Assembly: GCA_023383705.1 (NCBI GenBank)
Contig: JAHDYM010000009.1
Coordinates: 1 to 57,749, forward strand
Origin: Gammaproteobacteria bacterium
GTDB taxonomy: Bacteria > Pseudomonadota > Gammaproteobacteria > Steroidobacterales > GCA-2729495
DNA: 57,749 nucleotides
Direction of reading: 5' to 3'
The position numbers and the translations under genes are program-made. This document shows positions 1-8,062 of this stretch, in pieces (the first letter of the stretch is position 1; each line of letters begins with the position of its first letter). The notes under the pieces were generated by a model that saw only the letters and a program-made list of their open reading frames with translations, searched no databases and was not told the origin of the DNA.

Positions 1-62
1 GGGGATAGAGCGTCCGCCTCCTAAGCGGAAGGTCCCAGGTTCGAATCCTGGTCGGGGCACCA
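1..62 (+). tRNA. tRNA-Arg (CCU anticodon), 5' end missing
   Basis: The window opens inside a tRNA gene. The anticodon arm reads ccgcctcctaagcgg with CCT in the loop, so it decodes AGG arginine codons. The T arm (ccagg, loop ttcgaat, cctgg) and the 3' acceptor strand tcggggc follow, and the CCA end is encoded at 60-62. The 5' acceptor strand and most of the D arm lie outside the window. Confidence is high for type and moderate for the exact end. Confidence 0.88.
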
Positions 63-132
63 CTTTCATACGGTCCATACCGGACCGGTTATCCTTTGGC
101 GGGGTCTTTGCGCCCCTTGGCGGGGGCCAGCC

Positions 133-1359
133 TTGGACACACGCACCAGCAATTTCATCCTGCTCGGCATCGTGATTGCGATCGTGCTGGCCTTTGCCAG
201 CGTGGCGCTGTTCGGTGAAGCGATGGCCAGCGTGGAGTGGCTGGGCACGCTGTTCCTGAAGGCGCTGAAGATGATCATCGTGCCGCTGGTGACTGCCTCG
301 ATGATCGTCGGGGTCGCGGGTCTCGGCGATGTGCGCAAGCTCGGCCGGCTTGGCGGCAGCACGATCATCTACTTCCTCGTGACCACAGGTATTGCCGTTG
401 CCATTGGCCTGGTGGTGGTGAACCTGATCCGGCCGGGTGAGGGCATCAATATCGGCGATCTGGAAGTGCCGGCAAATGTGGCGGCGAAGGAAGAGTTTGG
501 CCTGCCGGACCTGGTGCTGTCGCTGGTCTCCGACAATATCGTTGCGTCGATGGCAGACCTTGAACTGCTGCCGGTGATCGTGTTTTCACTGATCTTCGGT
601 GCGGTGCTGACCACGCTCGGCCCGGTCGGGGAACCCGTGATCGCCTTCTTTCGTGGCGTCAATGAGGCCATCATGAAGATGGTGGTGCTGCTGATGCTGG
701 TAGCGCCCATCGGCATATTCGGGCTGGTGGCCGGGCGCTTCGGTCGCGCGGGCGACCTCGGTGAACTGATCGGCGGCATGGGCTGGTACATGCTGACCGT
801 GCTGCTCGGGCTTGGCCTGCATGCGCTGCTGGTATTGCCGGCGATACTCTGGTTCGTGGGCCGGCGCAACCCCTGGCGTTACCTGTTCAACATGGGCACG
901 GCGCTGCTCACCGCCTTTTCGACAGCGTCTTCCTCGGCGACCCTGCCGCTGACCATGGAGGGTGTGGAGAAGCACAACGGGGTCTCGGAAAAAGTGGCTG
1001 GATTCGTCGTGCCACTGGGCGCCACCGTCAACATGAACGGCACGGCGCTCTACGAAGCGGTCGCGGCCATGTTCATTGCCCAGGCGATCGGCCTGGACCT
1101 GACGCTGGGCCAGCAGCTCATCGTGCTGGTGATGGCGACCCTGGCCGCCATCGGCGCAGCGGGAATACCCGAGGCGGGCCTGGTGACGATGGTGATCGTG
1201 CTGAATGCGGTCGGCCTGCCGCTCGAAGGGATTGGCCTGATCCTGGCGGTGGACTGGCTGCTCGACCGGTTCCGCACCAGCGTCAATGTCTGGGGCGATG
1301 CCGTGGGCGCAGCCGTGCTTGAGCGGCGGATACTGGATGGCAATGGATCCCGGTCATGA
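133..1359 (+). CDS. Dicarboxylate/amino acid:cation symporter (DAACS family)
   Basis: A 408-residue integral membrane protein of the GltP/DctA/GltPh family, which imports acidic amino acids or C4-dicarboxylates with sodium ions or protons. The serine-rich re-entrant hairpin (TAFSTASSSATLP, about 260-272), the NMNGT cation-site motif (300-304) and the second hairpin (AAGIPEAGL, 342-350) are all visible. The substrate helix DWLLDRFRTSVNVWGD (374-389) keeps the arginine before Thr (R381) that contacts the acidic side chain in family members. The start is TTG at 133, with no other in-frame start giving a complete first helix. Length fits the family. It stands alone between the tRNA and a small membrane gene. 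The exact substrate cannot be read from sequence. Confidence 0.9.
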   Translation: MDTRTSNFILLGIVIAIVLAFASVALFGEAMASVEWLGTLFLKALKMIIVPLVTASMIVGVAGLGDVRKLGRLGGSTIIYFLVTTGIAVAIGLVVVNLIRPGEGINIGDLEVPANVAAKEEFGLPDLVLSLVSDNIVASMADLELLPVIVFSLIFGAVLTTLGPVGEPVIAFFRGVNEAIMKMVVLLMLVAPIGIFGLVAGRFGRAGDLGELIGGMGWYMLTVLLGLGLHALLVLPAILWFVGRRNPWRYLFNMGTALLTAFSTASSSATLPLTMEGVEKHNGVSEKVAGFVVPLGATVNMNGTALYEAVAAMFIAQAIGLDLTLGQQLIVLVMATLAAIGAAGIPEAGLVTMVIVLNAVGLPLEGIGLILAVDWLLDRFRTSVNVWGDAVGAAVLERRILDGNGSRS

Positions 1360-1433
1360 GGCATTTTGACACTGGTCATGGCGGATGCCCGATTGGCAGG
1401 GCGATGATGCCCGGGAACTGACGGAGAAACAGC

Positions 1434-1838
1434 GTGGATGACTCGATTCTGGCCGGTGTGGTGGTGCCTTTCGTCGTGGCGACGATCTGTCTGGCCGTTT
1501 GCCTGGCGTTTTCACAAAAAAAGGATGCGCAATTGTCGGCGCGCTCGCCGGGCACGCTGTCTTACAAGTGGGGATATTTTCTCGGCTACAGCGGCCTGAT
1601 GACGGCTGTCGCAGGCGTCATCGGCGGGCTGGCAATGCCGCGGATCGGGTTCTACCCCGCCTGGGCGCCATTTGTCATCGTCTATGCGGTGGCGTTTGGC
1701 ATTGCAAGCTACGGCGTACTCATGCGCCGACGCTGGGGCTGGATATTCCACATACCGCTGAGCATGAACATGGGCCTGTGGGCCTTCAACAGCGTGTATT
1801 TCTTCAATCGCTGGAAGGAACTGGGATCCGAACGCTGA
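1434..1838 (+). CDS. Small four-helix membrane protein of unknown function
   Basis: A 134-residue protein with hydrophobic segments at roughly 8-28, 52-70, 78-98 and 105-122, so probably a four-helix inner-membrane protein. Start GTG at 1434 is preceded by ggag at 1423-1426 at good spacing. I do not recognise a family. It follows the symporter by 74 bases on the same strand and could be co-transcribed, but nothing ties the functions together. It converges with the outer-membrane protein gene, separated only by a short GC-rich stretch. Confidence 0.7.
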   Translation: MDDSILAGVVVPFVVATICLAVCLAFSQKKDAQLSARSPGTLSYKWGYFLGYSGLMTAVAGVIGGLAMPRIGFYPAWAPFVIVYAVAFGIASYGVLMRRRWGWIFHIPLSMNMGLWAFNSVYFFNRWKELGSER

Positions 1839-1862
1839 ACCGGCCGGCAGCCCGGGCCGGAC

Positions 1863-2528
1863 TCAGAAGCGCGCGATGAGTCCGGCAAAGACTTCCCACT
1901 GCCACAGCACATCGCCGCTGGCAGCCACCAGGCAGGCGGATCCCTCCGGCCCCGACCGGCAGAAGATGCTGTTGTCGCTGTCCAGAACCGCACCCAGCGC
2001 CCGTACCTCGAGGCGCATGCCGAAGCGTTCGGTCGGGAAAACCTGCGCGCCGCCGCCGATGCCGAAGGCAAACACGGTATCCGAGTCGTAACCCGAGCCA
2101 TCCGGGCTCAGGTGTGCCGCACCGATGCCGGCAGCGAGAAAGGGGCGCACCAGTTCTCCCGGTCCTACATAGGTACCGCCGAGCAGCAGGTAGCTGATAT
2201 CCACGTCCAGCGTCGGGTCAACCTCGACAGGTGCGTTCTCGATGCCGGCCGACTGCCGGCTGAAATAGAGTTCCCATTCGGTATAGGAATCCTCACCCAC
2301 CGCTTCTGCGGGTGCGTTGAGGATGAAACCTGCTGCTGCATCATCATCCAGCGAGACCTCGGCGTCGGAGTCATCGCTCTCGAAATCGCCACCCATCCGG
2401 TAACCGAGCAGGGGTGTGACGGAAAACCGGTACTCGCCGGGTTCCGCCGCCTGAAGCGGTGCAGTGAGGATCGCCAACAGGACGAAAAGGCCAAGGCAGG
2501 ACCTGGAACTGTGCACTGGGTTGCTCAT
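1863..2528 (-). CDS. Outer-membrane beta-barrel protein, OmpW/opacity-like
   Basis: A 221-residue exported protein. The N-terminus has a signal peptide (hydrophobic LGLFVLLAILTA, cleavage expected after LQA). The remainder alternates short amphipathic strands with glycine-rich turns and ends in an aromatic residue (GLIARF), the usual C-terminal signal of an outer-membrane barrel. Acidic loops (DFESDDSDAEVSLDDD) would face outward. The start is taken at MSNPVH (2528) because the signal peptide begins there; an in-frame start lies six codons upstream. Role unknown: the fold class is an inference from strand pattern and the C-terminal Phe, not from a family match. Confidence 0.68.
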   Translation of the reverse strand: MSNPVHSSRSCLGLFVLLAILTAPLQAAEPGEYRFSVTPLLGYRMGGDFESDDSDAEVSLDDDAAAGFILNAPAEAVGEDSYTEWELYFSRQSAGIENAPVEVDPTLDVDISYLLLGGTYVGPGELVRPFLAAGIGAAHLSPDGSGYDSDTVFAFGIGGGAQVFPTERFGMRLEVRALGAVLDSDNSIFCRSGPEGSACLVAASGDVLWQWEVFAGLIARF

Positions 2529-2668
2529 GACAGGGGTCTGTACCACCCCGGCGGTACCGGGTTTCCCCCTATACTTGCACAGACTTGCGCCATTTCAGAG
2601 AACCCGGGTTCCGGTGGGGCATAAAATCGTCGGGTTGCCGGTTTTGGGCGGTGCCAGTGGAGTGAAGC

Positions 2669-3241
2669 ATGCGTGATCAGCCCGTGACACGAATCATGAC
2701 TGTGCCCGCGGTATCGGTTGCGCCTACGGACACGCTGGAACATGCGCGGCGGCTCATGGCCGGCAGCTCCCTGCATCACCTGGTCGTGCTGGAAGACGGC
2801 CGGCTGGTGGGTGTGCTCAGCGCCACTGACCTGGTGGGCTCCCCGGCGACTGTGGTTGCCGGGTTGATGCACCCCGATCCGGTTTCCATTCCGGCAACGG
2901 CCAGCCTGCACGATGCGGCCGACGTTCTCGCATCGGGGGCGTTTCATTCGCTGCCGGTGGTCGATCCCGATGGCAGGGTGGTCGGGATGGTCACTGCCAC
3001 CGATCTGATCCGGCTGCTGATCCGGCAGTTGCCGGCGCCGGCACACCGCGCGGCGGAATCACGTGAAGGCCTGACGCTCGTCACCGACGCGGAGCGCGAA
3101 CATCTGTTACACAGGGTGCTGGCCGCCGCCGACCTGTACCTGCATTCCGGCCAGGGCACGCATGAGCACGCCGTGCTGCTGCGCGCGGTGGAAAAGGCCA
3201 AGGAAGGCGTCCGGCCGGGCCTGCAGATCAACCGCCTGTAG
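2669..3241 (+). CDS. CBS-domain pair protein
   Basis: A 190-residue cytoplasmic protein with two CBS repeats, residues about 1-55 (VTRIMTV...GRLVGVLSATDLV) and 64-120 (VAGLMHPDPVSIP...GRVVGMVTATDLI). A helical tail of about 70 residues follows and has no motif I recognise. CBS pairs generally bind adenine nucleotides such as AMP, ATP or S-adenosylmethionine and act as energy or ligand sensors. The start ATG has ggag at 2659-2662. The stop is 7 bases before the start of a glycosyltransferase, and three more polysaccharide genes follow on the same strand. It may therefore be a regulator of that operon; this is inferred from position only. Confidence 0.85.
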   Translation: MRDQPVTRIMTVPAVSVAPTDTLEHARRLMAGSSLHHLVVLEDGRLVGVLSATDLVGSPATVVAGLMHPDPVSIPATASLHDAADVLASGAFHSLPVVDPDGRVVGMVTATDLIRLLIRQLPAPAHRAAESREGLTLVTDAEREHLLHRVLAAADLYLHSGQGTHEHAVLLRAVEKAKEGVRPGLQINRL

Positions 3242-3248
3242 AAAGCGT

Positions 3249-4382
3249 ATGGAAACACTGTTCTGGATTTCGGCAGCCTGGGTTACCTATGTGTATGCCG
3301 GCTATCCGCTGCTGGCCTGGCTGCTCTCGGCCCTGGTTGGCCGTCGGGTGCGCAAGGCGGAAATCACGCCACGGGTGACCGTGCTGACCGCCGCCTACAA
3401 CGAGGCTGCGTGCATAGGCCGCACGGTGCAGAACAAGCTCGACCAGGACTATCCGGCCGGGTTGCTCGACGTCATCGTTGTCTCGGATGAGTCAGTCGAC
3501 GGCACTGATGAAATCGTCGCTTCACTCGGTCCGCGCGTGCAGCTGATCAGGCAGTCACCACGGGCCGGGAAAACGGCCGCCCTCAATCTTGCGGTGGCAC
3601 GGGCTGCCGGCGAGATCCTCGTCTTTTCCGACGCGAATTCCATGTATGCGCCGGATACCATCCGTCGCCTGGTCAGCAATTTTGCCGATCCGGCGGTCGG
3701 TTACGTGACCGGCAAGATGGTTTACGTCAACGAGGATGGTTCGCTGGTCGGCGACGGTTGTTCTGCCTACATGAAATACGAGAACTGGCTGCGCGCTTCG
3801 GAGTCCGGACTTGCGGCCGTCATCGGCGTCGATGGCGGCGTCGACGCTGTCCGCCGCTCCGCCTATCGGCCGATGCGTGCCGACCAGCAGCCCGATTTCG
3901 TGTTGCCGCTGAGTGTGGCCGGGCAGGGTTACCGGGTGGTTTATGAACCGGATGCGCGCTTGCACGAGTCCGCGCTCAGCGAGCACGGCGCCGAGTATCG
4001 CATGCGTGTGCGCGTCACCCTGCGTGCGCTGTGGGCCCTGTGGGACATGCGGCACCTGATGAACCCCTTGCGCCACGGCTTGCTGGCCTTCCAGATCATT
4101 TCGCACAAGTTGCTGCGCTACCTGGCCTTCATGCCACTGGTGGCTGCCTTCATCATCAGCTGGTCGCTGGCGGCCGGTGACGGCCTGATGCTGCTTGCAG
4201 CGCTGCTGCAGACCCTGGCCTATGTGCTGGCTGCGGTCGGCTGGACGGGGCGCGGCCGGAACCGGTCCTTCCTGGTCGGGTTCCCCTATTATTTCGTCCT
4301 GCTGAACGTGGCCTGCGCACAGGCGGTCCTGAAGTTCATCGGTGGCCAACGTCAGGCGATCTGGGCGCCCCGCACCGGTTGA
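3249..4382 (+). CDS. Membrane-associated family 2 glycosyltransferase
   Basis: A 377-residue processive-type GT2. An N-terminal membrane helix (about 5-28) precedes the GT-A domain, which starts at PRVTVLTAAYNEA. The nucleotide-binding acidic motif is FSDANS, the acceptor-site acidic pair is replaced by QQPDF, and the QxxRW region reads RMRVRVTLRAL. Three C-terminal membrane helices (roughly 290-370) follow, as in cellulose-synthase-like and capsule-synthesising GT2 enzymes. The start at 3249 (METLFW) is chosen because the longer frame overlaps the CBS gene out of phase. It probably extends or starts a polysaccharide chain at the inner membrane. The donor sugar is unknown. Confidence 0.87.
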   Translation: METLFWISAAWVTYVYAGYPLLAWLLSALVGRRVRKAEITPRVTVLTAAYNEAACIGRTVQNKLDQDYPAGLLDVIVVSDESVDGTDEIVASLGPRVQLIRQSPRAGKTAALNLAVARAAGEILVFSDANSMYAPDTIRRLVSNFADPAVGYVTGKMVYVNEDGSLVGDGCSAYMKYENWLRASESGLAAVIGVDGGVDAVRRSAYRPMRADQQPDFVLPLSVAGQGYRVVYEPDARLHESALSEHGAEYRMRVRVTLRALWALWDMRHLMNPLRHGLLAFQIISHKLLRYLAFMPLVAAFIISWSLAAGDGLMLLAALLQTLAYVLAAVGWTGRGRNRSFLVGFPYYFVLLNVACAQAVLKFIGGQRQAIWAPRTG

Positions 4383-4401
4383 TGGCGCGGCAGGCGGGCC
4401 A

Positions 4402-5529
4402 GTGAAAATCCTGCACCTCATCGACAGCGGCGGCCTGTATGGCGCGGAGAGGATGCTGCTCAGCCTGGCGACGCAGTGTCGCAAGCTTGGGCATGCGGTC
4501 ACCGTGGCAACGATCGTGGCACCGCAGGATGAAGCCGATGCCCTCGGCGAGGCAGCCGTTCGCCGTGGCTTGCCGCATCGGCAGTTCCGCATGAACGACG
4601 GACTCAAGCTGCGCGGGGCGCGCGGGATCCTGCGTTATGCAGGCGAGCAGGGGTTCGACATCATCCATACTCATGGCTACAAGGCCGATATCCTCCTCTC
4701 GCTGGTGCCGGGGCGCCGCCGGCAGCGGATGGTCTGCACGCTGCATGGCTGGGCCTCGACGGGGCATCGCGACCGCCTCTGGTGGTATGAGACGCTGGAC
4801 AGGTTGCTGCTGTGGCGCTTCGATCGCGTTGTGGTCGTGAGCGAACCGATGCGCAGGGTCGCCGCGAGGTATGTGGCGGCCGGCAGCCTTGTCCTTGTTC
4901 CGAACGGGATCGACCTGCCGGAATGCGAGCTTGCAGCGACTGCGCCAGCCCGGCAGCTTGCGCCGGCAGCGAATCCGGTGCGGATCCTCGCGGTCGGTCG
5001 CCTGAGTCACGAAAAGGGCTTTGACCGGCTGGTCGAAGCCGCCAGGATCCTCGTCGCCGATGGCATGGATGTACTGGTCACGATCGCAGGGGAAGGCGAT
5101 GGTCGCGCCGGGCTCGAGCGCCAGATCGTCGCATCAGGCCTTGCCGGCAGGGTTCGCCTGGCCGGGTACGTCGGGGACGTGGCTGCCCTTTATCGCGACT
5201 CTGATGTCTTCGTGCTTTGTTCGAGAACGGAAGGCCTGCCGCTGGTTTTGCTCGAGGCCATGAGTCATGGCGTACCGGTGGTTGCAACGCCAGTTGGCGA
5301 GGTTCCGGCAGTGCTGGGGCAAGGGCGATTTGGCTGCCTGCTGGCAGACGGCGATCCGCAGGGCCTGGCAGCGGGAATACGCCGCACCGCCGGCGCCCCG
5401 GATGTCGCCGACATGGCATCCCGCGCCAGACAGCATGTGCGTGCCGCTTACTCGGCTGAAACGATGGCCGCCCGATATTGTTCTGTCTATGCTGATGCGA
5501 TGGGCGAGGCGGCGAGGGTGGGTCGATGA
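4402..5529 (+). CDS. Family 4 (GT-B) glycosyltransferase
   Basis: A 375-residue cytoplasmic or peripheral GT-B enzyme. The N-terminal domain starts with KILHLIDSGGLYGAERMLL, where the glycine-rich loop binds acceptor and donor. The C-terminal nucleotide-sugar domain has ILAVGRLSHEKGFDRLV and the E-x7-E signature RTEGLPLVLLEAM. The GTG at 4402 is the natural start because the Rossmann strand begins there; upstream in-frame codons look like leader read-through. Its last bases overlap the next gene by four (ATGA), implying coupled translation with the O-antigen ligase-like protein. It resembles the sugar transferases found in exosortase-linked exopolysaccharide clusters, but no exosortase gene was seen here. 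Confidence 0.87.
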   Translation: MKILHLIDSGGLYGAERMLLSLATQCRKLGHAVTVATIVAPQDEADALGEAAVRRGLPHRQFRMNDGLKLRGARGILRYAGEQGFDIIHTHGYKADILLSLVPGRRRQRMVCTLHGWASTGHRDRLWWYETLDRLLLWRFDRVVVVSEPMRRVAARYVAAGSLVLVPNGIDLPECELAATAPARQLAPAANPVRILAVGRLSHEKGFDRLVEAARILVADGMDVLVTIAGEGDGRAGLERQIVASGLAGRVRLAGYVGDVAALYRDSDVFVLCSRTEGLPLVLLEAMSHGVPVVATPVGEVPAVLGQGRFGCLLADGDPQGLAAGIRRTAGAPDVADMASRARQHVRAAYSAETMAARYCSVYADAMGEAARVGR

Positions 5530-6890
5530 GCAAGCCGGTCGCGTCCGGGTCAGTGCCACATGAGCGCGCGCGCGGTGTGAAGAATGCGACTGCCGGGGCC
5601 GATGCCGGGACCAGCCCGGCGCTGGCCTTCCAGCTCTACCTGATGCTGGTCGTGATGACCTTGCTCAGCATTCCGAGCCGGGTGCCACTCCTCGGCATGA
5701 TCAGGCCCACGCTGGTATTCGTGGGTCTCATCACCCTGGTGATCCTCGGGGCCAGGTCCGGCCAGGGACGAAAGGACCTGTCAGGCAGCACCCGGCTGCT
5801 GAACACGCTGATCGTTTATATCTTCCTGTCGCTGCCGTTCGTGGCCTGGCCCGGCAGCGTGGTGAAACACGGGCTGGATGTGTTCGTCAAGGCGGTGGTT
5901 TTCTTCTACTTCACGGTGCAACTGGTCGACACCCTGCCGCGTCTGCGCACATTCGTGGGCGTGGTTGTCGGCTGCCAGGTGTTGCGGGTGCTGGAGCCAC
6001 TGTATCTGCACCTGACGACGGGCTACTGGGGATCCTATGCCGACATGGGTGACGGCTATGTACTCGAGCGACTTGCGGGGGCGCCCAATGACATCCTCAA
6101 CCCCAACGGGCTCGCATTTGTCGTGCTCACGGCACTCCCGTTTCTCTACTACCTGATCGGCGGGCTGAAGAGCCGGGTCATGAAGCTGGCGGTTGTCGGC
6201 CTGATTGCGGCGTTGCTCTACGCGCTGGTCCTTACCGGCTCCAGGAGCGGCATGGTCGGATTGGTGGTGATCGTTGCGGCGATCATTTTCCGGTCCGAAC
6301 GGCGCACCACCATCCTGGTCGTGGCGGCCATCGCCGGTGTCCTGCTTGTCAGTGTCATGACCCCGGACATGCGGGACCGGTATCTGTCCTTGACCAGTGA
6401 CGATACCCGGAACGCGGCAACAACCCAGGGGCGCATACAGCACATGCTCGACGAGGTGGAGGTGGCAAGCCGCCGGCCGTTTGTCGGCCATGGCCTCGGT
6501 ACCTCGCAGGAGGCGCTCGCCAATGAGGCTGGCCGGTACCAGCCTTCGCACAACCTGTATCTCGAAGTCATGATCGAGCTTGGCATGGTTGGCCTGGTCG
6601 TTTACCTGATGTTCCTCGCGTCGATATTCGGCAACCTGCGCGAGATTCGTGCGTCCATTGCATCGCCTGGCCGGCAGCCAGGAGCAGACAGCGGGAACCG
6701 GCAGTTCTACGAGCGTTGCAGCGGGGCGCTGCTGGTGCTGGCCGTGATGTGCACGGTGTTCAGTATCGCCTCGTACGGCCTGTCCGAGTTCTACTGGTAC
6801 CTGATTGCGGGCCTGTCGGTGGTGCTGCGGAACCTGCTGGTGGCGGAGGCGGGGTCGCGTGCTGCCGGCCAGGAGGCAGCAAGCCGTTAA
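5526..6890 (+). CDS. O-antigen ligase/polymerase family membrane protein
   Basis: A 454-residue protein with about ten to eleven membrane helices. A large periplasmic loop carries the Wzy_C/WaaL signature: residues FVGHGLGTSQEAL and then the His-containing SHNLYLEVMIELGMVG. Members either ligate undecaprenol-linked glycan to an acceptor (WaaL) or polymerise repeat units (Wzy), and sequence alone does not separate these. It is the last gene of the plus operon beginning with the CBS protein. Its start overlaps the GT4 stop by four bases, and its stop overlaps the convergent wecB stop by four bases. With no separate Wzy candidate in the window, polymerase is at least as likely as ligase. Confidence 0.85.
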   Translation: MSKPVASGSVPHERARGVKNATAGADAGTSPALAFQLYLMLVVMTLLSIPSRVPLLGMIRPTLVFVGLITLVILGARSGQGRKDLSGSTRLLNTLIVYIFLSLPFVAWPGSVVKHGLDVFVKAVVFFYFTVQLVDTLPRLRTFVGVVVGCQVLRVLEPLYLHLTTGYWGSYADMGDGYVLERLAGAPNDILNPNGLAFVVLTALPFLYYLIGGLKSRVMKLAVVGLIAALLYALVLTGSRSGMVGLVVIVAAIIFRSERRTTILVVAAIAGVLLVSVMTPDMRDRYLSLTSDDTRNAATTQGRIQHMLDEVEVASRRPFVGHGLGTSQEALANEAGRYQPSHNLYLEVMIELGMVGLVVYLMFLASIFGNLREIRASIASPGRQPGADSGNRQFYERCSGALLVLAVMCTVFSIASYGLSEFYWYLIAGLSVVLRNLLVAEAGSRAAGQEAASR

Positions 6891-8062
6891 CGTGGCGGAG
6901 TTGCCGGCCCGGACTGCCTGCCGGTTCCGGCTGCCAGCTGGTTTTGCAGGGCCTCGACGATGCGTATCGAGGCCTTGCCGTCACCGTAGGGATTGTGTGC
7001 CGTCGACATGGCCTCGTAGTGCTCCTGGTCGTCCAGAAGCATGCAGGTCTCGCGAACGATGGTGTCCGTGTTCGTGCCGATCAGCCGCACGGTACCGGCA
7101 CGGATGCCTTCCGGACGTTCCGTGGTGTCGCGCAGCACCAGCACCGGTTTGCCCAGCGAAGGCGCTTCCTCCTGGATGCCGCCGGAATCGGTAAGGATCA
7201 GGTGAGCCGAGCGCATTGCCGTCACGAAGCCCGGGTAGTCCAGCGGTGGCAGCAGGTGTATGGCCGGATTGCCGGACAGGCTGCTCCGGACCACGTCCTG
7301 CACGACGGGGTTCAGGTGTATGGGAAACATGATCTCCACGTCCCCGCGCTGTGCGATCCGCGTCAGTGCCCTGCACAGGCCGGCAAGGCCGCCGTCGAAG
7401 TTTTCCCGCCGGTGACCGGTCACCAGGATCTGGCGCCTGTTCGCCGCCGGAGCCGGCAGGGCAGCCTGCAGTTGCTGTTTCCGTGCCGGGTCACCGTCGA
7501 TGAGTGCGACAGCGTCCATCAGGGCATCGATGACGGTGTTGCCCGTCACCCAGATCCGGTCGGCCGGATAACCCTCGGCCAGCAAGGCTTCCCTGGCCTG
7601 GCTGGTGGGCGCGAAATGAAAGCTGGTCAATACGGATGTCAGTCGCCGGTTGCTCTCTTCCGGCCAGGGTGACAGCAGATTGCTGGTTCTCAGGCCTGCC
7701 TCGACATGGGCGACGGGGAACCCGCCATAAAACGCCGACATCGCCGCCGCCAGCGTCGTCATCGTATCGCCATGCACCAGCACGACTCCGGGGTTCAGGG
7801 ACTGGAGTGCGCCCTCGAGGTCCGCCAGCAGCCTCGACATCAGTTTCGGGATCGACTGCCCGGACTGCATGGCGTCGAGCCTGATGTCGGGCGTGATGTG
7901 GAAGAACTGCAGTACCTGGTCGAGCATCTCCCGATGCTGTCCGGTGGTGATGACAGAGGTGCGGATGCCGGCGGAGTCGCGCAGGCGACGGACCAGCGGG
8001 GCCATCTTGATGGCTTCCGGCCGGGTGCCGAATACACAGACAACATGCCTTTCGCCGCTCAT
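6887..8062 (-). CDS. wecB: UDP-N-acetylglucosamine 2-epimerase (non-hydrolysing)
   Basis: A 391-residue cytosolic enzyme converting UDP-GlcNAc to UDP-ManNAc, a precursor for surface polysaccharides. Family signatures are FGTRPEAIKMAPLV (about 11-24), HVEAGLRT, and the long TDSGGIQEEAPSLGKPVLVL block followed by RDTTERPEG. Length matches WecB/MnaA. The start is the ATG at 8062, which overlaps the stop of the upstream asparagine synthase gene by four bases. Upstream in-frame residues lie inside that gene. No UDP-ManNAc dehydrogenase (wecC) is present in the window, so ManNAc itself, or a derivative made by enzymes encoded elsewhere, may enter the glycan. Confidence 0.95.
   Translation of the reverse strand: MSGERHVVCVFGTRPEAIKMAPLVRRLRDSAGIRTSVITTGQHREMLDQVLQFFHITPDIRLDAMQSGQSIPKLMSRLLADLEGALQSLNPGVVLVHGDTMTTLAAAMSAFYGGFPVAHVEAGLRTSNLLSPWPEESNRRLTSVLTSFHFAPTSQAREALLAEGYPADRIWVTGNTVIDALMDAVALIDGDPARKQQLQAALPAPAANRRQILVTGHRRENFDGGLAGLCRALTRIAQRGDVEIMFPIHLNPVVQDVVRSSLSGNPAIHLLPPLDYPGFVTAMRSAHLILTDSGGIQEEAPSLGKPVLVLRDTTERPEGIRAGTVRLIGTNTDTIVRETCMLLDDQEHYEAMSTAHNPYGDGKASIRIVEALQNQLAAGTGRQSGPATPPR

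Noticed and set aside
1840..1860. ccggcc/ggccgg stem between convergent genes as a terminator
   Set aside because: Six pairs of self-palindromic GC sequence without a U tract; not distinguishable from background.
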